Shown: piece by piece, positions 7,039-15,848 of the stretch
Numbering within the stretch: the stretch's first letter is position 1
Layout: every line of letters begins with the position of its first letter
Assembly (NCBI RefSeq): GCF_900142665.1
Contig: NZ_FRBR01000011.1
Span: forward strand, 1 to 64,000
Direction of reading: 5' to 3'
Length of the DNA: 64,000 bases
From: Roseovarius pacificus
GTDB taxonomy: Bacteria; Pseudomonadota; Alphaproteobacteria; Rhodobacterales; Rhodobacteraceae
The notes under the pieces: model-generated
Seen by the model: the letters and a program-made list of their open reading frames with translations, nothing else
Told to the model about the DNA's origin: nothing
Database searches by the model: none
Program-made: the position numbers and the translations under genes

Positions 7039-8469
7039 ATGTTAATTGAACGCAATATCGGACTTCAGCAGCGGCAGAGCCAGCAGATCTCGGCACAAGC
7101 GATCCAGTCGCTGAGCATCCTTCAGTACAGTCATTCGGAACTGGCGTCCTATCTCGAAGATCAGGCTGATCGAAATCCGTTGATCGAGGTCACTTTGCCA
7201 AGCTTGCCCACGGACACACCCAACGCTCCGGGCAACAATCCCTGCGAGATGCATCACTCAAACGAAAAAATCGCTCCCACCGCGCCCCAACCGCCAATCC
7301 AGCGGCAAGGCCGTCAGCACAGCCCCCGCCGCACCGAAGACTGGGTTGACCTTGCCGAAGCTACTTGCAGCGCAAGCGTCACCCTGCGTGAGCATCTGCT
7401 TCAACAGGTTGCCCTGAGTTTCCGGGACCCGGCGGAGCGTGCAATCGCGGCGGACGTGGTCGAACATATCGACGAAGACGGATACCTGCGAATGAACCTC
7501 GCGGTTTTGTCCGACATCATAGGAGCCGATGAAAGCCAGGTCGAAAACGTTCTCAGAATCGTGCAAGGGTTCGATCCGGCGGGTGTAGGCGCACGTGATC
7601 TGGCGGAATGCCTCCGCCTGCAACTCGACGAGCGGGGCATGATGACTTGGGCGATGGACAAGCTGCTCGACAATCTCGACATGCTGGCGCGGTTCGAGAT
7701 CACCAAACTTTCAAGAACCATTGGCACCAGCCCGGAAGACGTGGTCGGCATGGCCAAGGACATCCGTTCGCTCGATCCGAAACCGGGCCGTCAGTTTGAT
7801 ACCGAGCCAACGCTTCCCGCCCTGCCGGATGTCGTCGTAGATCGCGATACCGACGGAAGCATACATGTTGAACTCAACACCGATCTGTTGCCCCGCGTGC
7901 TTGTCGATCGGCAATATTATGCAGAAATCTCGGGGAAGGCCCGCAATGCCGAAGACAAACGGTTTGTTGTGGACTGCATGAGCAACGCGAACTGGCTTGT
8001 CAGGAATCTCGACCAACGTGCTCAGACTGTCCTCAAAGTTGCGACCGAGATCGCGAAACGCCAGGAACAGTTTTTGCGACACGGCCCCGAACACCTGCGG
8101 CCGCTTGGGCTCAAGGATGTTGCAGAAGCGGTTGGCGTCCATCAATCGACGGTCTGCCGCGCCATCGCACACAGGCATATGCTGACGTCGCATGGAATGT
8201 TCGAACTGAAATATTTCTTTTCGAACTCCATCAACGCCACGGCAGGCAGTGAAGAGCAATCCGCCGAAACGGTGCGTCAGAAAATTCGCCAGTTGATCGA
8301 GACAGAGACACCCAAGACGGTGATGTCAGACGACACCATCGTTTCGGCCCTGCGCGACGAGGGTATCGAGATCGCCCGGCGCACGGTCGCGAAATACCGC
8401 GATATGCTGCGCATCCCATCTTCGGCACAGCGCCGCAGGGAAATGCGGGCCGGGTTGAAACTTTGTTGA
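7039..8469 (+). CDS. rpoN: RNA polymerase sigma-54 factor
   Basis: This 476-residue protein has the three parts of RpoN: a Gln-rich region I (1-50), a variable linker (60-100), and core-binding and DNA-binding parts. A helix-turn-helix sits near LGLKDVAEAVGVHQSTVCRAI, and the RpoN box at 446-455 reads ARRTVAKYRD, differing from the usual ARRTVAKYRE only in the final acidic residue. A strong AGGAGGGG lies before the ATG. It is flanked by an activator gene and catabolic genes, not by the hpf/ptsN genes that usually follow a housekeeping rpoN, so a dedicated second copy is likely. That cannot be proven without the rest of the genome. Confidence 0.95.
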   Translation: MLIERNIGLQQRQSQQISAQAIQSLSILQYSHSELASYLEDQADRNPLIEVTLPSLPTDTPNAPGNNPCEMHHSNEKIAPTAPQPPIQRQGRQHSPRRTEDWVDLAEATCSASVTLREHLLQQVALSFRDPAERAIAADVVEHIDEDGYLRMNLAVLSDIIGADESQVENVLRIVQGFDPAGVGARDLAECLRLQLDERGMMTWAMDKLLDNLDMLARFEITKLSRTIGTSPEDVVGMAKDIRSLDPKPGRQFDTEPTLPALPDVVVDRDTDGSIHVELNTDLLPRVLVDRQYYAEISGKARNAEDKRFVVDCMSNANWLVRNLDQRAQTVLKVATEIAKRQEQFLRHGPEHLRPLGLKDVAEAVGVHQSTVCRAIAHRHMLTSHGMFELKYFFSNSINATAGSEEQSAETVRQKIRQLIETETPKTVMSDDTIVSALRDEGIEIARRTVAKYRDMLRIPSSAQRRREMRAGLKLC

Positions 8470-8494
8470 GGCCAACGGCCGGCAATTAAACAAT

Positions 8495-8510
8495 TGGCAT
8501 GAGATTTGCG
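8495..8510 (+). promoter_or_regulatory. Sigma-54 promoter of the DUF35-MaoC-MmgE operon
   Basis: TTGGCATGAGATTTGCG has GG (8496-8497), a 10-nt spacer and GC (8508-8509). It departs from TGGCAC-N5-TTGC at one base. Transcription should begin near 8521, giving a leader of about 50 nt. It overlaps the ATG at 8499, which supports the start at 8571 for the first gene. Confidence 0.72.
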
Positions 8511-8570
8511 CCTTCATGTACCGGATTACACGCGCTTTCGCAGGGCGCCGACTTTGCAGGAGAACCACAA

Positions 8571-8969
8571 ATGAGCGATCACTTCCGCTACGCCAACGGC
8601 GACTCTCTTGAATACTGGCAAGCAGCAAAGGAAGGGCGGCTGGTGTTCCAGAAATGCCGTGACTGTGGCCATGTCCAGTTTCCGCCGCGCCACCATTGCG
8701 AAAGCTGTTGGAAGGCCGAACTCGACTGGACGCAAAGCGCTGGCCGCGGCGAGGTCGAAAGTTTCACCATCGTTCGCCGAGCTCCTCTGCCGGATTTTCG
8801 CGACAAGGTGCCCTATGTCGTGGCCGCCATTGCCGTTGAAGAAGGCCCGCGGATGCTGACGAACCTTGTGGGCGACAACGCCCTCGATGTTGCGGTCGGC
8901 GATAAGGTGAAGGTCACCTTCCAACCCGACAAGGACGGGGAGATCCTGCCGCAGTTCGAACTGGTCTGA
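8571..8969 (+). CDS. DUF35 OB-fold / zinc-ribbon acyl-CoA-binding protein
   Basis: This 132-residue protein has an N-terminal zinc ribbon with Cys29, Cys32, Cys43 and Cys46 (KCRDCGH and HCESCWK) followed by an OB fold. Proteins of this family usually partner a thiolase, as in archaeal acetyl-CoA acetyltransferases, or a MaoC-type hydratase, as in ChsH1-ChsH2 of steroid side-chain degradation. Here no intact thiolase is adjacent, but a MaoC hydratase gene follows 81 nt downstream. It is the first gene of a sigma-54 operon, with AGGAG before the ATG. A structural or substrate-presenting role beside the MaoC protein is my inference. Confidence 0.87.
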   Translation: MSDHFRYANGDSLEYWQAAKEGRLVFQKCRDCGHVQFPPRHHCESCWKAELDWTQSAGRGEVESFTIVRRAPLPDFRDKVPYVVAAIAVEEGPRMLTNLVGDNALDVAVGDKVKVTFQPDKDGEILPQFELV

Positions 8970-9050
8970 TGCACCATCGGTCACGGCCATGATCCACGCG
9001 GCTCGCGCCGTGGCCGCCCCAAGATACAAAACAAACACGAGGAAACCGTT

Positions 9051-9512
9051 ATGAACGCACCTGTCCGAGGCAAATACTGGGAAGATTTCGAAGTTGGTGA
9101 GGTGATCCACACGCCCAAGCGCACCGTCACCTCGACCGATATCGTGAATTTCGCCTGCCTGACCGGCGATTTCAACGAGGTCCACACCAATTGGGAATAC
9201 TGCAAGGAAACCCAGTTCGGCGAACCCATCGCCCACGGTCCGCTGGTCTATTCCATCGTCGGCGGGTTGCAATATGCCGCGGGGATCAATGACGGCACAT
9301 TGATCGCACTGCTGGAAATCAATGGCTGGCGGATGCTTAAACCTGTTTTCCATGGCGACACGATCCATGCGGAACTGACGGTGACGGCCAAGAACGAAAC
9401 CAGCAAACCCGACAAGGGCGTCGTCGAAATGAAGCGGGAATTCAAGAACCAGAAGGGCGAAACCGTACAGCAAATGGAAGTCAAAATGCTGTATAAACGC
9501 CGCCAAGCCTGA
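9051..9512 (+). CDS. MaoC family (R)-specific enoyl-CoA hydratase-like protein
   Basis: This 153-residue hotdog-fold protein keeps the hydratase motif: Asp40 and His45 in TGDFNEVHTN, followed by AHGPLVYS (residues 61-68). It should add water to an enoyl-CoA, or remove it, in a beta-oxidation-like step. It is probably co-transcribed with the upstream DUF35 gene and the downstream MmgE/PrpD gene (9-nt gap). It may form a heteromer with DUF35 as in ChsH1/ChsH2. The similar protein at 4314-4772 lacks the catalytic pair. Confidence 0.88.
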   Translation: MNAPVRGKYWEDFEVGEVIHTPKRTVTSTDIVNFACLTGDFNEVHTNWEYCKETQFGEPIAHGPLVYSIVGGLQYAAGINDGTLIALLEINGWRMLKPVFHGDTIHAELTVTAKNETSKPDKGVVEMKREFKNQKGETVQQMEVKMLYKRRQA

Positions 9513-9521
9513 GGAACCCCA

Positions 9522-10937
9522 ATGAGCACCACCTTGCAACCGAAGACACCGGCCACCAAAGCACGTCAGGACATCGCCGAGGATTTCGCGCGGATCACTG
9601 TCGGCACGCGTTTCGAGGATATCGACGAAGCGTCCCGCGACCGCGCCAAACAAAGCATCATGGATACGATCGGCGTCATGATCGCGGCCAGTTCGCTTAC
9701 ACCCAAGGTCAGGGCCATTACCGATCTGACCCTGGAAATGAGCGGCCGGGAAGAGGCCTCGATCCTCGGGTTCGGCGGCAAGGTTCCGGCGCTCAACGCG
9801 GCCTTCGTGAATGGCGCCATGGCGCATTGCCTGGATTTCGACGATCACGCACCCGAGGGCCACCATCCGAGCAGTTCCATCGTACCGGCGACCTTTGCGC
9901 TGGCAGAGCGTCGCGGCACCCTGTCCGGCAAAGAGATGATCGCCGCTACCGCCATCGGCCACGACATGTTTCTGCGCATCCGCCGGAACGTGACATGGAA
10001 ACAGGACTGGCACCTGACGACCATCGTGGGGGTCTTTTCCGCTGCCGCCGCTGCGGCGCGGGTGATGGGGCTGAACCATGCGCAGACGGTCAGCGCCCTT
10101 GGCATCGCCGGCAATCAGGCGTCGGGAACGATGGAACTGGCCTATGGCACCGGAAGCGAGCTGCGTGGCATGTATGCGGGGTTCGTATCCAAGCAGGCCA
10201 CTCTTGCCGCGTTGATGGCCGAACGGGATATCGTCGGGCCGGGCAGCATGCTGGAAGGGCCAGCGGGATTTTTCCAGACCTATCTGGACGGGGTCTATGA
10301 CCGCAACGGTATACTAGCCGGGCTGGGACAGGACTTCACCGGCCACGCGGTTCAGTTCAAGGCATGGCCCTCTTGCGGGCTGACCCATTCCTATATCCAT
10401 GCGATGGCCCGGCTGATGGCCGAGCGGAACCTGACGCCGAACGATATCGAAAAGATCGTCGTGCATGTCGGCGATTTTCAGGAACGGCTGTGCACCCCTA
10501 TCGAGGACCGGCGCGCACCCAAAGTGCCCGTCGATGCCAAGTTCAGCATTCCCTACTGCGTCGCGGTCGCGGCGGTTCGCGGCACGGTCGGGCTGGCCGA
10601 TTTCACCGAAGACGCCCTGACCAACCCCGAGGTCCTGGCCGTCGCGGAAAAGATCACCGCCCAGCCGGACCCGTCTGGCAACTGGGCGGCCCGCCTGCCC
10701 TTCGGGCGGATCACCGTCACCACGAATGACGGTCAGACCTTCGAGCAGATCGGCGATAACGTGCCCGGCGAATCCGAGGCACCGATGGACTGGACCTATA
10801 TCGAGCAGAAGTTCCGTGAGGCGGTATCCTTCTCGATCAACCCGGTTCCGGCGGATCGAGTCGACCGCGCCGTCGCCCTGATCCGCGACCTCGAAAACGC
10901 CGACGACGCAACTGAAATCATGCGCCTGCTTACCTGA
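9522..10937 (+). CDS. MmgE/PrpD family protein (first of a tandem pair)
   Basis: This 471-residue protein has the MmgE/PrpD all-helical domain, with HCLDFDDHAPEGHHPS near residues 105-120, then a C-terminal ferredoxin-like region. Family members include 2-methylcitrate dehydratase, cis-aconitate decarboxylase and iminodisuccinate epimerase, so the reaction (dehydration, decarboxylation or epimerisation of a polycarboxylate) cannot be assigned. It lies 9 nt after the MaoC gene and 20 nt before a second MmgE/PrpD gene. No prpB/prpC neighbours are present, which argues against the methylcitrate cycle. Confidence 0.88.
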   Translation: MSTTLQPKTPATKARQDIAEDFARITVGTRFEDIDEASRDRAKQSIMDTIGVMIAASSLTPKVRAITDLTLEMSGREEASILGFGGKVPALNAAFVNGAMAHCLDFDDHAPEGHHPSSSIVPATFALAERRGTLSGKEMIAATAIGHDMFLRIRRNVTWKQDWHLTTIVGVFSAAAAAARVMGLNHAQTVSALGIAGNQASGTMELAYGTGSELRGMYAGFVSKQATLAALMAERDIVGPGSMLEGPAGFFQTYLDGVYDRNGILAGLGQDFTGHAVQFKAWPSCGLTHSYIHAMARLMAERNLTPNDIEKIVVHVGDFQERLCTPIEDRRAPKVPVDAKFSIPYCVAVAAVRGTVGLADFTEDALTNPEVLAVAEKITAQPDPSGNWAARLPFGRITVTTNDGQTFEQIGDNVPGESEAPMDWTYIEQKFREAVSFSINPVPADRVDRAVALIRDLENADDATEIMRLLT

Positions 10938-10957
10938 AATCCGCAAAGGATCGTCTT

Positions 10958-12307
10958 ATGGATCAGACCACGCGCGACCTTGCTGAACGTGTCGCAGCCA
11001 TCCGTTTCGAGACCCTGTCGGAAACCGTCATACACGAGACCAAGCGCCGCCTGCTCGACAGCGTCGCTTGTGCTGCCGGGGCCTTTGACTATCCGCTTTC
11101 CGCGAGGATGCGTGAATTTGCAGACCGGCAGCGCGCGACGGCCCCGGCGCGTGTCTGGTTCACCGGCGCACCCAGCACCACCGATCTGGCGGGTTTGGCG
11201 AATGGCACAATGGTGCGCTATCTCGACCTCAGCGACACGATCCTTAGCAAGGCGGCAGGTCATCCCAGCGATATGATCCCCGCCCTCGTGGCCCTGGCCG
11301 AGGCGACGGGAGCGAGTGGTAAAACACTGATTGCCGCCATTGTGGCCGCCTACGAGGTCTATGGCGGGTTGTGTGATGCGGTGGCCTTTCAGAAATCCGC
11401 CGTCGATCAATCCACCGGTGCCGCCCTGGGCGCGGCGGCGGGGGCAAGCCGCATCCTGAACCTCGATGCAGAACCAACGGGCCATGCCCTGGCGTTGGCG
11501 TTGACTGCGAATGTCAGTCTTTACAACGTGCGACAGGGCGCACTGTCGGACTGGAAGGCGCTGGCAGGCCCGAACGGGGCGCGCAATGGCACCTTCGCCG
11601 CAGAACTGGCCGCCACGGGCCTCACCGGGCCGAGCGGGGTTTTCGACGGACCGACCGGGTTCAAGGACATTGTCGGCGCTTTCGAGTTTGCGCAAGCAGG
11701 CGGTACGCCGCAGCGATTACTCAATACACATCTGAAGGCCTATCCGGTCTGCTATCATGGCCAGTCCGCTGTCGACGCGGCCATGTCACTGGCCGGCAAG
11801 GCAGCCCCCGAAGACATCCGGGCGGTCACGGTCGAAACCTATGACACGGCCTTTCGCATGATGGGAAACGATCCAAGCCGATGGGCGCCCCCCAACCGCG
11901 AAACCGCAGATCACAGTATTCCCTTCGTGGTGGGCACTGTCCTGAGCACCGGCAACCTGCGGGCCGACGATTATCGCGCCGAACGCCTTTCGGACAGTGG
12001 CCTGCTCGCCTTTCTCAAGAAGATCGAGGTAAAACCGTCCGAGGCGTTCTCGGCGCAATATCCCAAGGAAGCCAGATCAAAAATCACGGTCGAGACAGTG
12101 GACGGGGCGGTAATCCATGCCGAAACCATCCAACCCACCGGACATGCCGAGAACCCGATGAGCGACGACGCGCTGATGCGCAAGCTGAATACGCTCTGGC
12201 CCGCAAGCCTGGGTGACAACGCCGCACAGGTGGCCGACACGATCTGGCGGCTCGAAGACCTTCAACAAGTCGGGGAACTGGTCGACGTGCTCTGCATCAA
12301 CGCCTGA
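10958..12307 (+). CDS. MmgE/PrpD family protein (second of a tandem pair)
   Basis: This 449-residue paralogue of the preceding gene shares the fold but is clearly diverged. The HxxD-rich segment is replaced by RYLDLSDTILSKAAGHPSDM near residues 84-103. The two may form a heteromer or act on successive intermediates. AAAGGATC lies before the ATG. It is the last gene of the sigma-54 operon that begins with DUF35 and faces the convergent beta-lactamase-fold gene after 15 nt. Confidence 0.86.
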   Translation: MDQTTRDLAERVAAIRFETLSETVIHETKRRLLDSVACAAGAFDYPLSARMREFADRQRATAPARVWFTGAPSTTDLAGLANGTMVRYLDLSDTILSKAAGHPSDMIPALVALAEATGASGKTLIAAIVAAYEVYGGLCDAVAFQKSAVDQSTGAALGAAAGASRILNLDAEPTGHALALALTANVSLYNVRQGALSDWKALAGPNGARNGTFAAELAATGLTGPSGVFDGPTGFKDIVGAFEFAQAGGTPQRLLNTHLKAYPVCYHGQSAVDAAMSLAGKAAPEDIRAVTVETYDTAFRMMGNDPSRWAPPNRETADHSIPFVVGTVLSTGNLRADDYRAERLSDSGLLAFLKKIEVKPSEAFSAQYPKEARSKITVETVDGAVIHAETIQPTGHAENPMSDDALMRKLNTLWPASLGDNAAQVADTIWRLEDLQQVGELVDVLCINA

Positions 12308-12322
12308 ACGCAAAGCAGCCGG

Positions 12323-13147
12323 TCATTCCACCAACCGCCATGCATCGTCTTCATCAGTAACGACACGACCGTCGGACAGCAGCTTTTCCATATGCGCCAT
12401 AAGGTTCTGTCCGGCGGCCCAGATGGATTTTTCGTGGGTCTGGTGCGGATAAATCCGCTGAACCAGCCCGACGAGATCCTTGGGTCCGCTTGCCAATGCC
12501 TCCAGAATGGCGTTTTCGCGCCGGATGCGCAGATCCAGCAATGCCGCGCAATAGGTCTTCGGGCCCTGCATGACTGGCCCATGCGCCGGAAGCAGAACCT
12601 GATCGTCCCGCGCTATCGTTTCCCGAAGGCTTTGCATGTAATCCGCCATGTTGCCCTGGGTCGGCGATACGATGCTGCTGGACCATGTCATGATGTGGTC
12701 CCCGCTAAAGAAAATCCCGTCGGATGGTCGCATGAAACAGAAATGGTCCCGTGTATGGCCGGGCGTGGCCACGGCTATCAGATCACCGATACGGCCTCCA
12801 TTCTCTAGCGAGACATCGGCATTGACGGCAGACCCCACAGGCGGCAGGGGTGAGGCATGGATCGGCGCATCCGAGGCCTCACGCAAAGCATTGGCCGCCC
12901 CGACATGATCGCCATGCCCATGACTGACCAGGATCGCGCCGATGCGTCCCCCGGTCGCTGCCATGATGGCATCGACATGTGCCGGCAAGTCCGGACCCGG
13001 ATCAATGACAATCGTTCCGCCTTCGGCTTCGACCAGATAGGTGTTCGTTCCGTGATAGGTCATGATACCCGGATTATCGGCAACGACACGCTGCACGCCT
13101 TCGGCGCAGACCTCCACCCGCCCGTATTCAGGAACAGGTTCGGCCAT
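12323..13147 (-). CDS. MBL-fold metallo-hydrolase
   Basis: This 274-residue metallo-beta-lactamase-fold hydrolase carries SHGHGDHVG (HxHxDH), a further metal-ligand Asp in FSGDHIM, and a downstream HGP. A winged-helix-like C-terminal part (about 210-270) recalls LACTB2-type proteins. In catabolic clusters such proteins often act as acyl-CoA thioesterases or lactonases; the substrate is unknown here. The first in-frame ATG at 13147 is used; an upstream in-frame TTG at 13186 would add 13 residues. It shares a strand with the LysR gene 73 nt upstream. Confidence 0.85.
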   Translation of the reverse strand: MAEPVPEYGRVEVCAEGVQRVVADNPGIMTYHGTNTYLVEAEGGTIVIDPGPDLPAHVDAIMAATGGRIGAILVSHGHGDHVGAANALREASDAPIHASPLPPVGSAVNADVSLENGGRIGDLIAVATPGHTRDHFCFMRPSDGIFFSGDHIMTWSSSIVSPTQGNMADYMQSLRETIARDDQVLLPAHGPVMQGPKTYCAALLDLRIRRENAILEALASGPKDLVGLVQRIYPHQTHEKSIWAAGQNLMAHMEKLLSDGRVVTDEDDAWRLVE

Positions 13148-13219
13148 GAACGGGATCGTCCGGCTTGTTTTTCGCGCATGTCTCAAGATAAAGCCTGCTT
13201 CTGTTCCTGCCTCGTGATG

Positions 13220-14119
13220 TCAGCGATCCACCGACAGCTCCCTGACCGTGGCCACGAAGTTCTGCAAAAGCGGATCTTGCGATCCGCGTTGCCAGATCAG
13301 CCTGAACTGGCTGTGATAGTTGATGTTCTTCAGTGGCATGACATGGATATCATCAGGATAGATGAGGCTGGGCGAGACCACCACCAGACCTACACCCATC
13401 CCGACCGAAATCAGGTTGATCTGCGTGTTGATATTGGAAACCTGCTGCACGATCCGCGGACGAAACGGAAAATAGGCATTGGCCATAGAAGGCCCGACAA
13501 CAATGAACCCCTCGCGCTCGAAATCCGCGAGATCCAGCCCGTCATTTCCCGCCAATGGGTGGTCTCGAGGCAGGGCAATGCCGATCCCGCCTTCTTCGAG
13601 CACCATGGAATTGAGTTCCCCGATCGCATCCGAATGCGGGATCGGCATGGTGCTGTCCGGAGAATCCTGCGCCACATAAACGAAACCGGCGTCGATCTTG
13701 CCGGATCGCACCTCTTCCATTTGCGTGGTGCTGGGCGTTTCCGTCAGCGTCAGGTCCGTATCGGGATAACGCACCCCCATCTGCTTGATTGCCTCGCGGA
13801 AAAGCGGATGGCGCAGACCGAGCGACCCGTATCCGATGGTCAGCAGGCCCAGCTTGCCCTCGCCTACCCGCTTCGTCATCTGAACCGCCTTGGTAACATC
13901 CTCCAGAATGGTGCGCCCGTGTTTCAGAAAGGTCTCGCCCGCCGTGGTCAGCACGACTTTCTGCGCTTCGCGTTCAAACAGCTTGACGCCAAGTTCAGTT
14001 TCGAGATCGGCGATGGTCTGCGATACGGCAGGCCGCGTCACCGACAGCACGTCGGCAGCCCGACCGAAATGCAACTGCTCAGCGGCGGCCACGAAATATC
14101 TGATATGGCGCAGTTCCAT
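13220..14119 (-). CDS. LysR-family transcriptional regulator
   Basis: This 299-residue LysR regulator has an N-terminal winged helix-turn-helix (residues 1-60, RHIRYFVAAAEQLHFGRAA) and a C-terminal periplasmic-binding-like effector domain. It lies between the MBL gene and the end of the ring-degradation operon, all on the minus strand, so its target is not obvious. It may give substrate-specific control in addition to sigma-54 control, or regulate the MBL gene. The 229-nt region upstream (14120-14348) shows no clear promoter. Confidence 0.92.
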   Translation of the reverse strand: MELRHIRYFVAAAEQLHFGRAADVLSVTRPAVSQTIADLETELGVKLFEREAQKVVLTTAGETFLKHGRTILEDVTKAVQMTKRVGEGKLGLLTIGYGSLGLRHPLFREAIKQMGVRYPDTDLTLTETPSTTQMEEVRSGKIDAGFVYVAQDSPDSTMPIPHSDAIGELNSMVLEEGGIGIALPRDHPLAGNDGLDLADFEREGFIVVGPSMANAYFPFRPRIVQQVSNINTQINLISVGMGVGLVVVSPSLIYPDDIHVMPLKNINYHSQFRLIWQRGSQDPLLQNFVATVRELSVDR

Positions 14120-14348
14120 GCGCGGCTCCTCTCATCCCGGAGGGACGCCACCATGCTGCGCCCGGACGAACCGTTGTTGGACCGATCCGTCCGGCACAGC
14201 CGCTTGTGACGCGACTCTGAGCACCATCTTGCCTTCTGCGCGCATCGCCTGCAATTCGATCATCGCATCGGCGAATGCGCCAGACGACGGAACCGCCGCG
14301 TGTGTGCCAACACGTCAAGTATGCGACCCTGAAAAGATAAGCTCGGCC

Positions 14349-15848
14349 TTACGCTGCGCCCTCGCGTTGTTTGGCCACATAAGCCCGCCGCGCCGGGTGA
14401 TAAGCGATATCCCCGGTCGCCGCCTGAATGGCCGCTGACATGTCGTAATGCCGCGCCAGCCCGCCACGGGTCACGCGCTCGATTGGGCCGTCGGGATAAC
14501 CCAGCCCCATGCAGCAGGTCTTGTCCATGTCTTCGGCGGTGGCAAGCCCTTCGTCAAGGAAGCGCAGCGCGTCATTGTATTTGGGACGAACCAGCCGATC
14601 CACGATCCGGCCCGGCTGATCGGCGCAGACGACCACGTCAAATCCCGCCACTTCGAATACCGCTCGCGCTGCGGCCAGCGCCTCGGGCGTGGTATTGGGC
14701 TGGCGCACCAGTTCGATCAGGTTCGAGGGCGCATCGTTGCCGTTCCGATAGCGGGCGAAACCCACCGCGTTCGAGCCTTCACGGCCCATGTCCTCGCCCG
14801 TATGAACGCCAAGGCATTCGGTGTCGAGCTCAACCAGAACAGCCGTTTTCGAAGTGTCTTCGACATATCCGCCACCCAGATGGATCGTAACATCGCCGTT
14901 CGCGACCCCTCTGTCCATACCTTCAGGGAAAGAGCGGCTTTCGTTTGCGCTCACCACGGTGAAACCGGGCGCCTCGCTGGCCTTTTCCGAGGTCAGGCCG
15001 GTCAACAGCCCCTGCCCCGATTTGTTGCCGAGCTTGCCCGCCGCAACCATACGGCGGCACAGCGGCGGAACGGCGGCGCGCTTGTCCAGCGTGATCGGAT
15101 AGAACGCCTCGCCCAAACGCACCTGCGTATCGAGCCCGATCAGGTCAAGCAACGTGCAGGGACCCATTTTATAGCCCAACCCCGACTTGATCGCGATGTC
15201 GATATCCTCGGGCGTACAAAGCCCGGCCTCGATCGCGCGGATCACATCGTTGTTGAAGGGCACCAGAAGCGCGTTGAGGATAAAGCCCGGTTTGTCCTGG
15301 GTTTCCACAGGGATCTGTTTGCAGGCCTCTGTCCAGGCCCAGGCGGTCTGGAACGTCTCGTCCGAGGTGTTGATGCCGCGCGACATCTCGATCAGCTTCA
15401 TCACCTGCGCAGGCAGGCAAAAATGCATACCCACGACACGATCGTCCCGGCCCGAGCCGCCTGCAATCTCGGTGATTGACAGCGTCGAGGTGTTGGAGGC
15501 AAAGATCGTCTCGTCCTTGCAGATGCCGTTCAGCTTGCCGAACAACTCCTTCTTGACGTCGAGATCCTCGAAAATCGCTTCGATGATCAGGTCGCACTCG
15601 GCCAGATCGTTCAGATCGGTGGTATCGGTCATCCGGGCCAGCGTGGCGTCGGCATCGTCCTGGCTCATCCGGCCTTTCTCAACCGATTTGCCAAAAAACT
15701 TTTCGGCACTCCCGCGCTGGCGCTTCAGCGCCTCGTCCGACATGTCGAAACACAGGGTTTCGTACCCGCCACGTGCCGCGACGATTGCTATGCCGGCACC
15801 CATTGTACCCCCTGCCCCGCAGATGGCGACTTTTCTGATATGCGTCAT
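14349..15848 (-). CDS. 3-hydroxyacyl-CoA dehydrogenase (double C-terminal domain)
   Basis: This 499-residue enzyme has an N-terminal Rossmann domain (GAGGTMGAG near residue 10), the NTSTLSITEIA segment and the catalytic His in GMHFCLPAQVMKL, followed by two 3HCDH C-terminal domains (about 185-280 and 400-490). It oxidises 3-hydroxyacyl-CoA with NAD+. It is the last gene of a six-gene minus-strand operon, and its ATG overlaps the stop of the acyl-CoA dehydrogenase gene in ATGA. In this context it probably acts on the dicarboxyl-CoA chain formed after ring opening. No thiolase follows it. Confidence 0.92.
   Translation of the reverse strand: MTHIRKVAICGAGGTMGAGIAIVAARGGYETLCFDMSDEALKRQRGSAEKFFGKSVEKGRMSQDDADATLARMTDTTDLNDLAECDLIIEAIFEDLDVKKELFGKLNGICKDETIFASNTSTLSITEIAGGSGRDDRVVGMHFCLPAQVMKLIEMSRGINTSDETFQTAWAWTEACKQIPVETQDKPGFILNALLVPFNNDVIRAIEAGLCTPEDIDIAIKSGLGYKMGPCTLLDLIGLDTQVRLGEAFYPITLDKRAAVPPLCRRMVAAGKLGNKSGQGLLTGLTSEKASEAPGFTVVSANESRSFPEGMDRGVANGDVTIHLGGGYVEDTSKTAVLVELDTECLGVHTGEDMGREGSNAVGFARYRNGNDAPSNLIELVRQPNTTPEALAAARAVFEVAGFDVVVCADQPGRIVDRLVRPKYNDALRFLDEGLATAEDMDKTCCMGLGYPDGPIERVTRGGLARHYDMSAAIQAATGDIAYHPARRAYVAKQREGAA

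Noticed and set aside
5007..7049. 680-residue plus-strand open frame antisense to the activator gene
   Set aside because: It mirrors the bEBP gene, has no recognisable domain and no ribosome-binding site; it is a shadow of GC-rich coding sequence.
8499..8570. N-terminal extension of the DUF35 protein to the ATG at 8499
   Set aside because: That codon lies inside the sigma-54 promoter, upstream of the expected transcript start, and the residues do not match the family.
14295..14310. Another -24/-12-like element on the minus strand upstream of the LysR gene
   Set aside because: GG and GC are correctly spaced and the -24 half is TGGCAC, but the -12 half is CGGC, so it is much weaker than the others.
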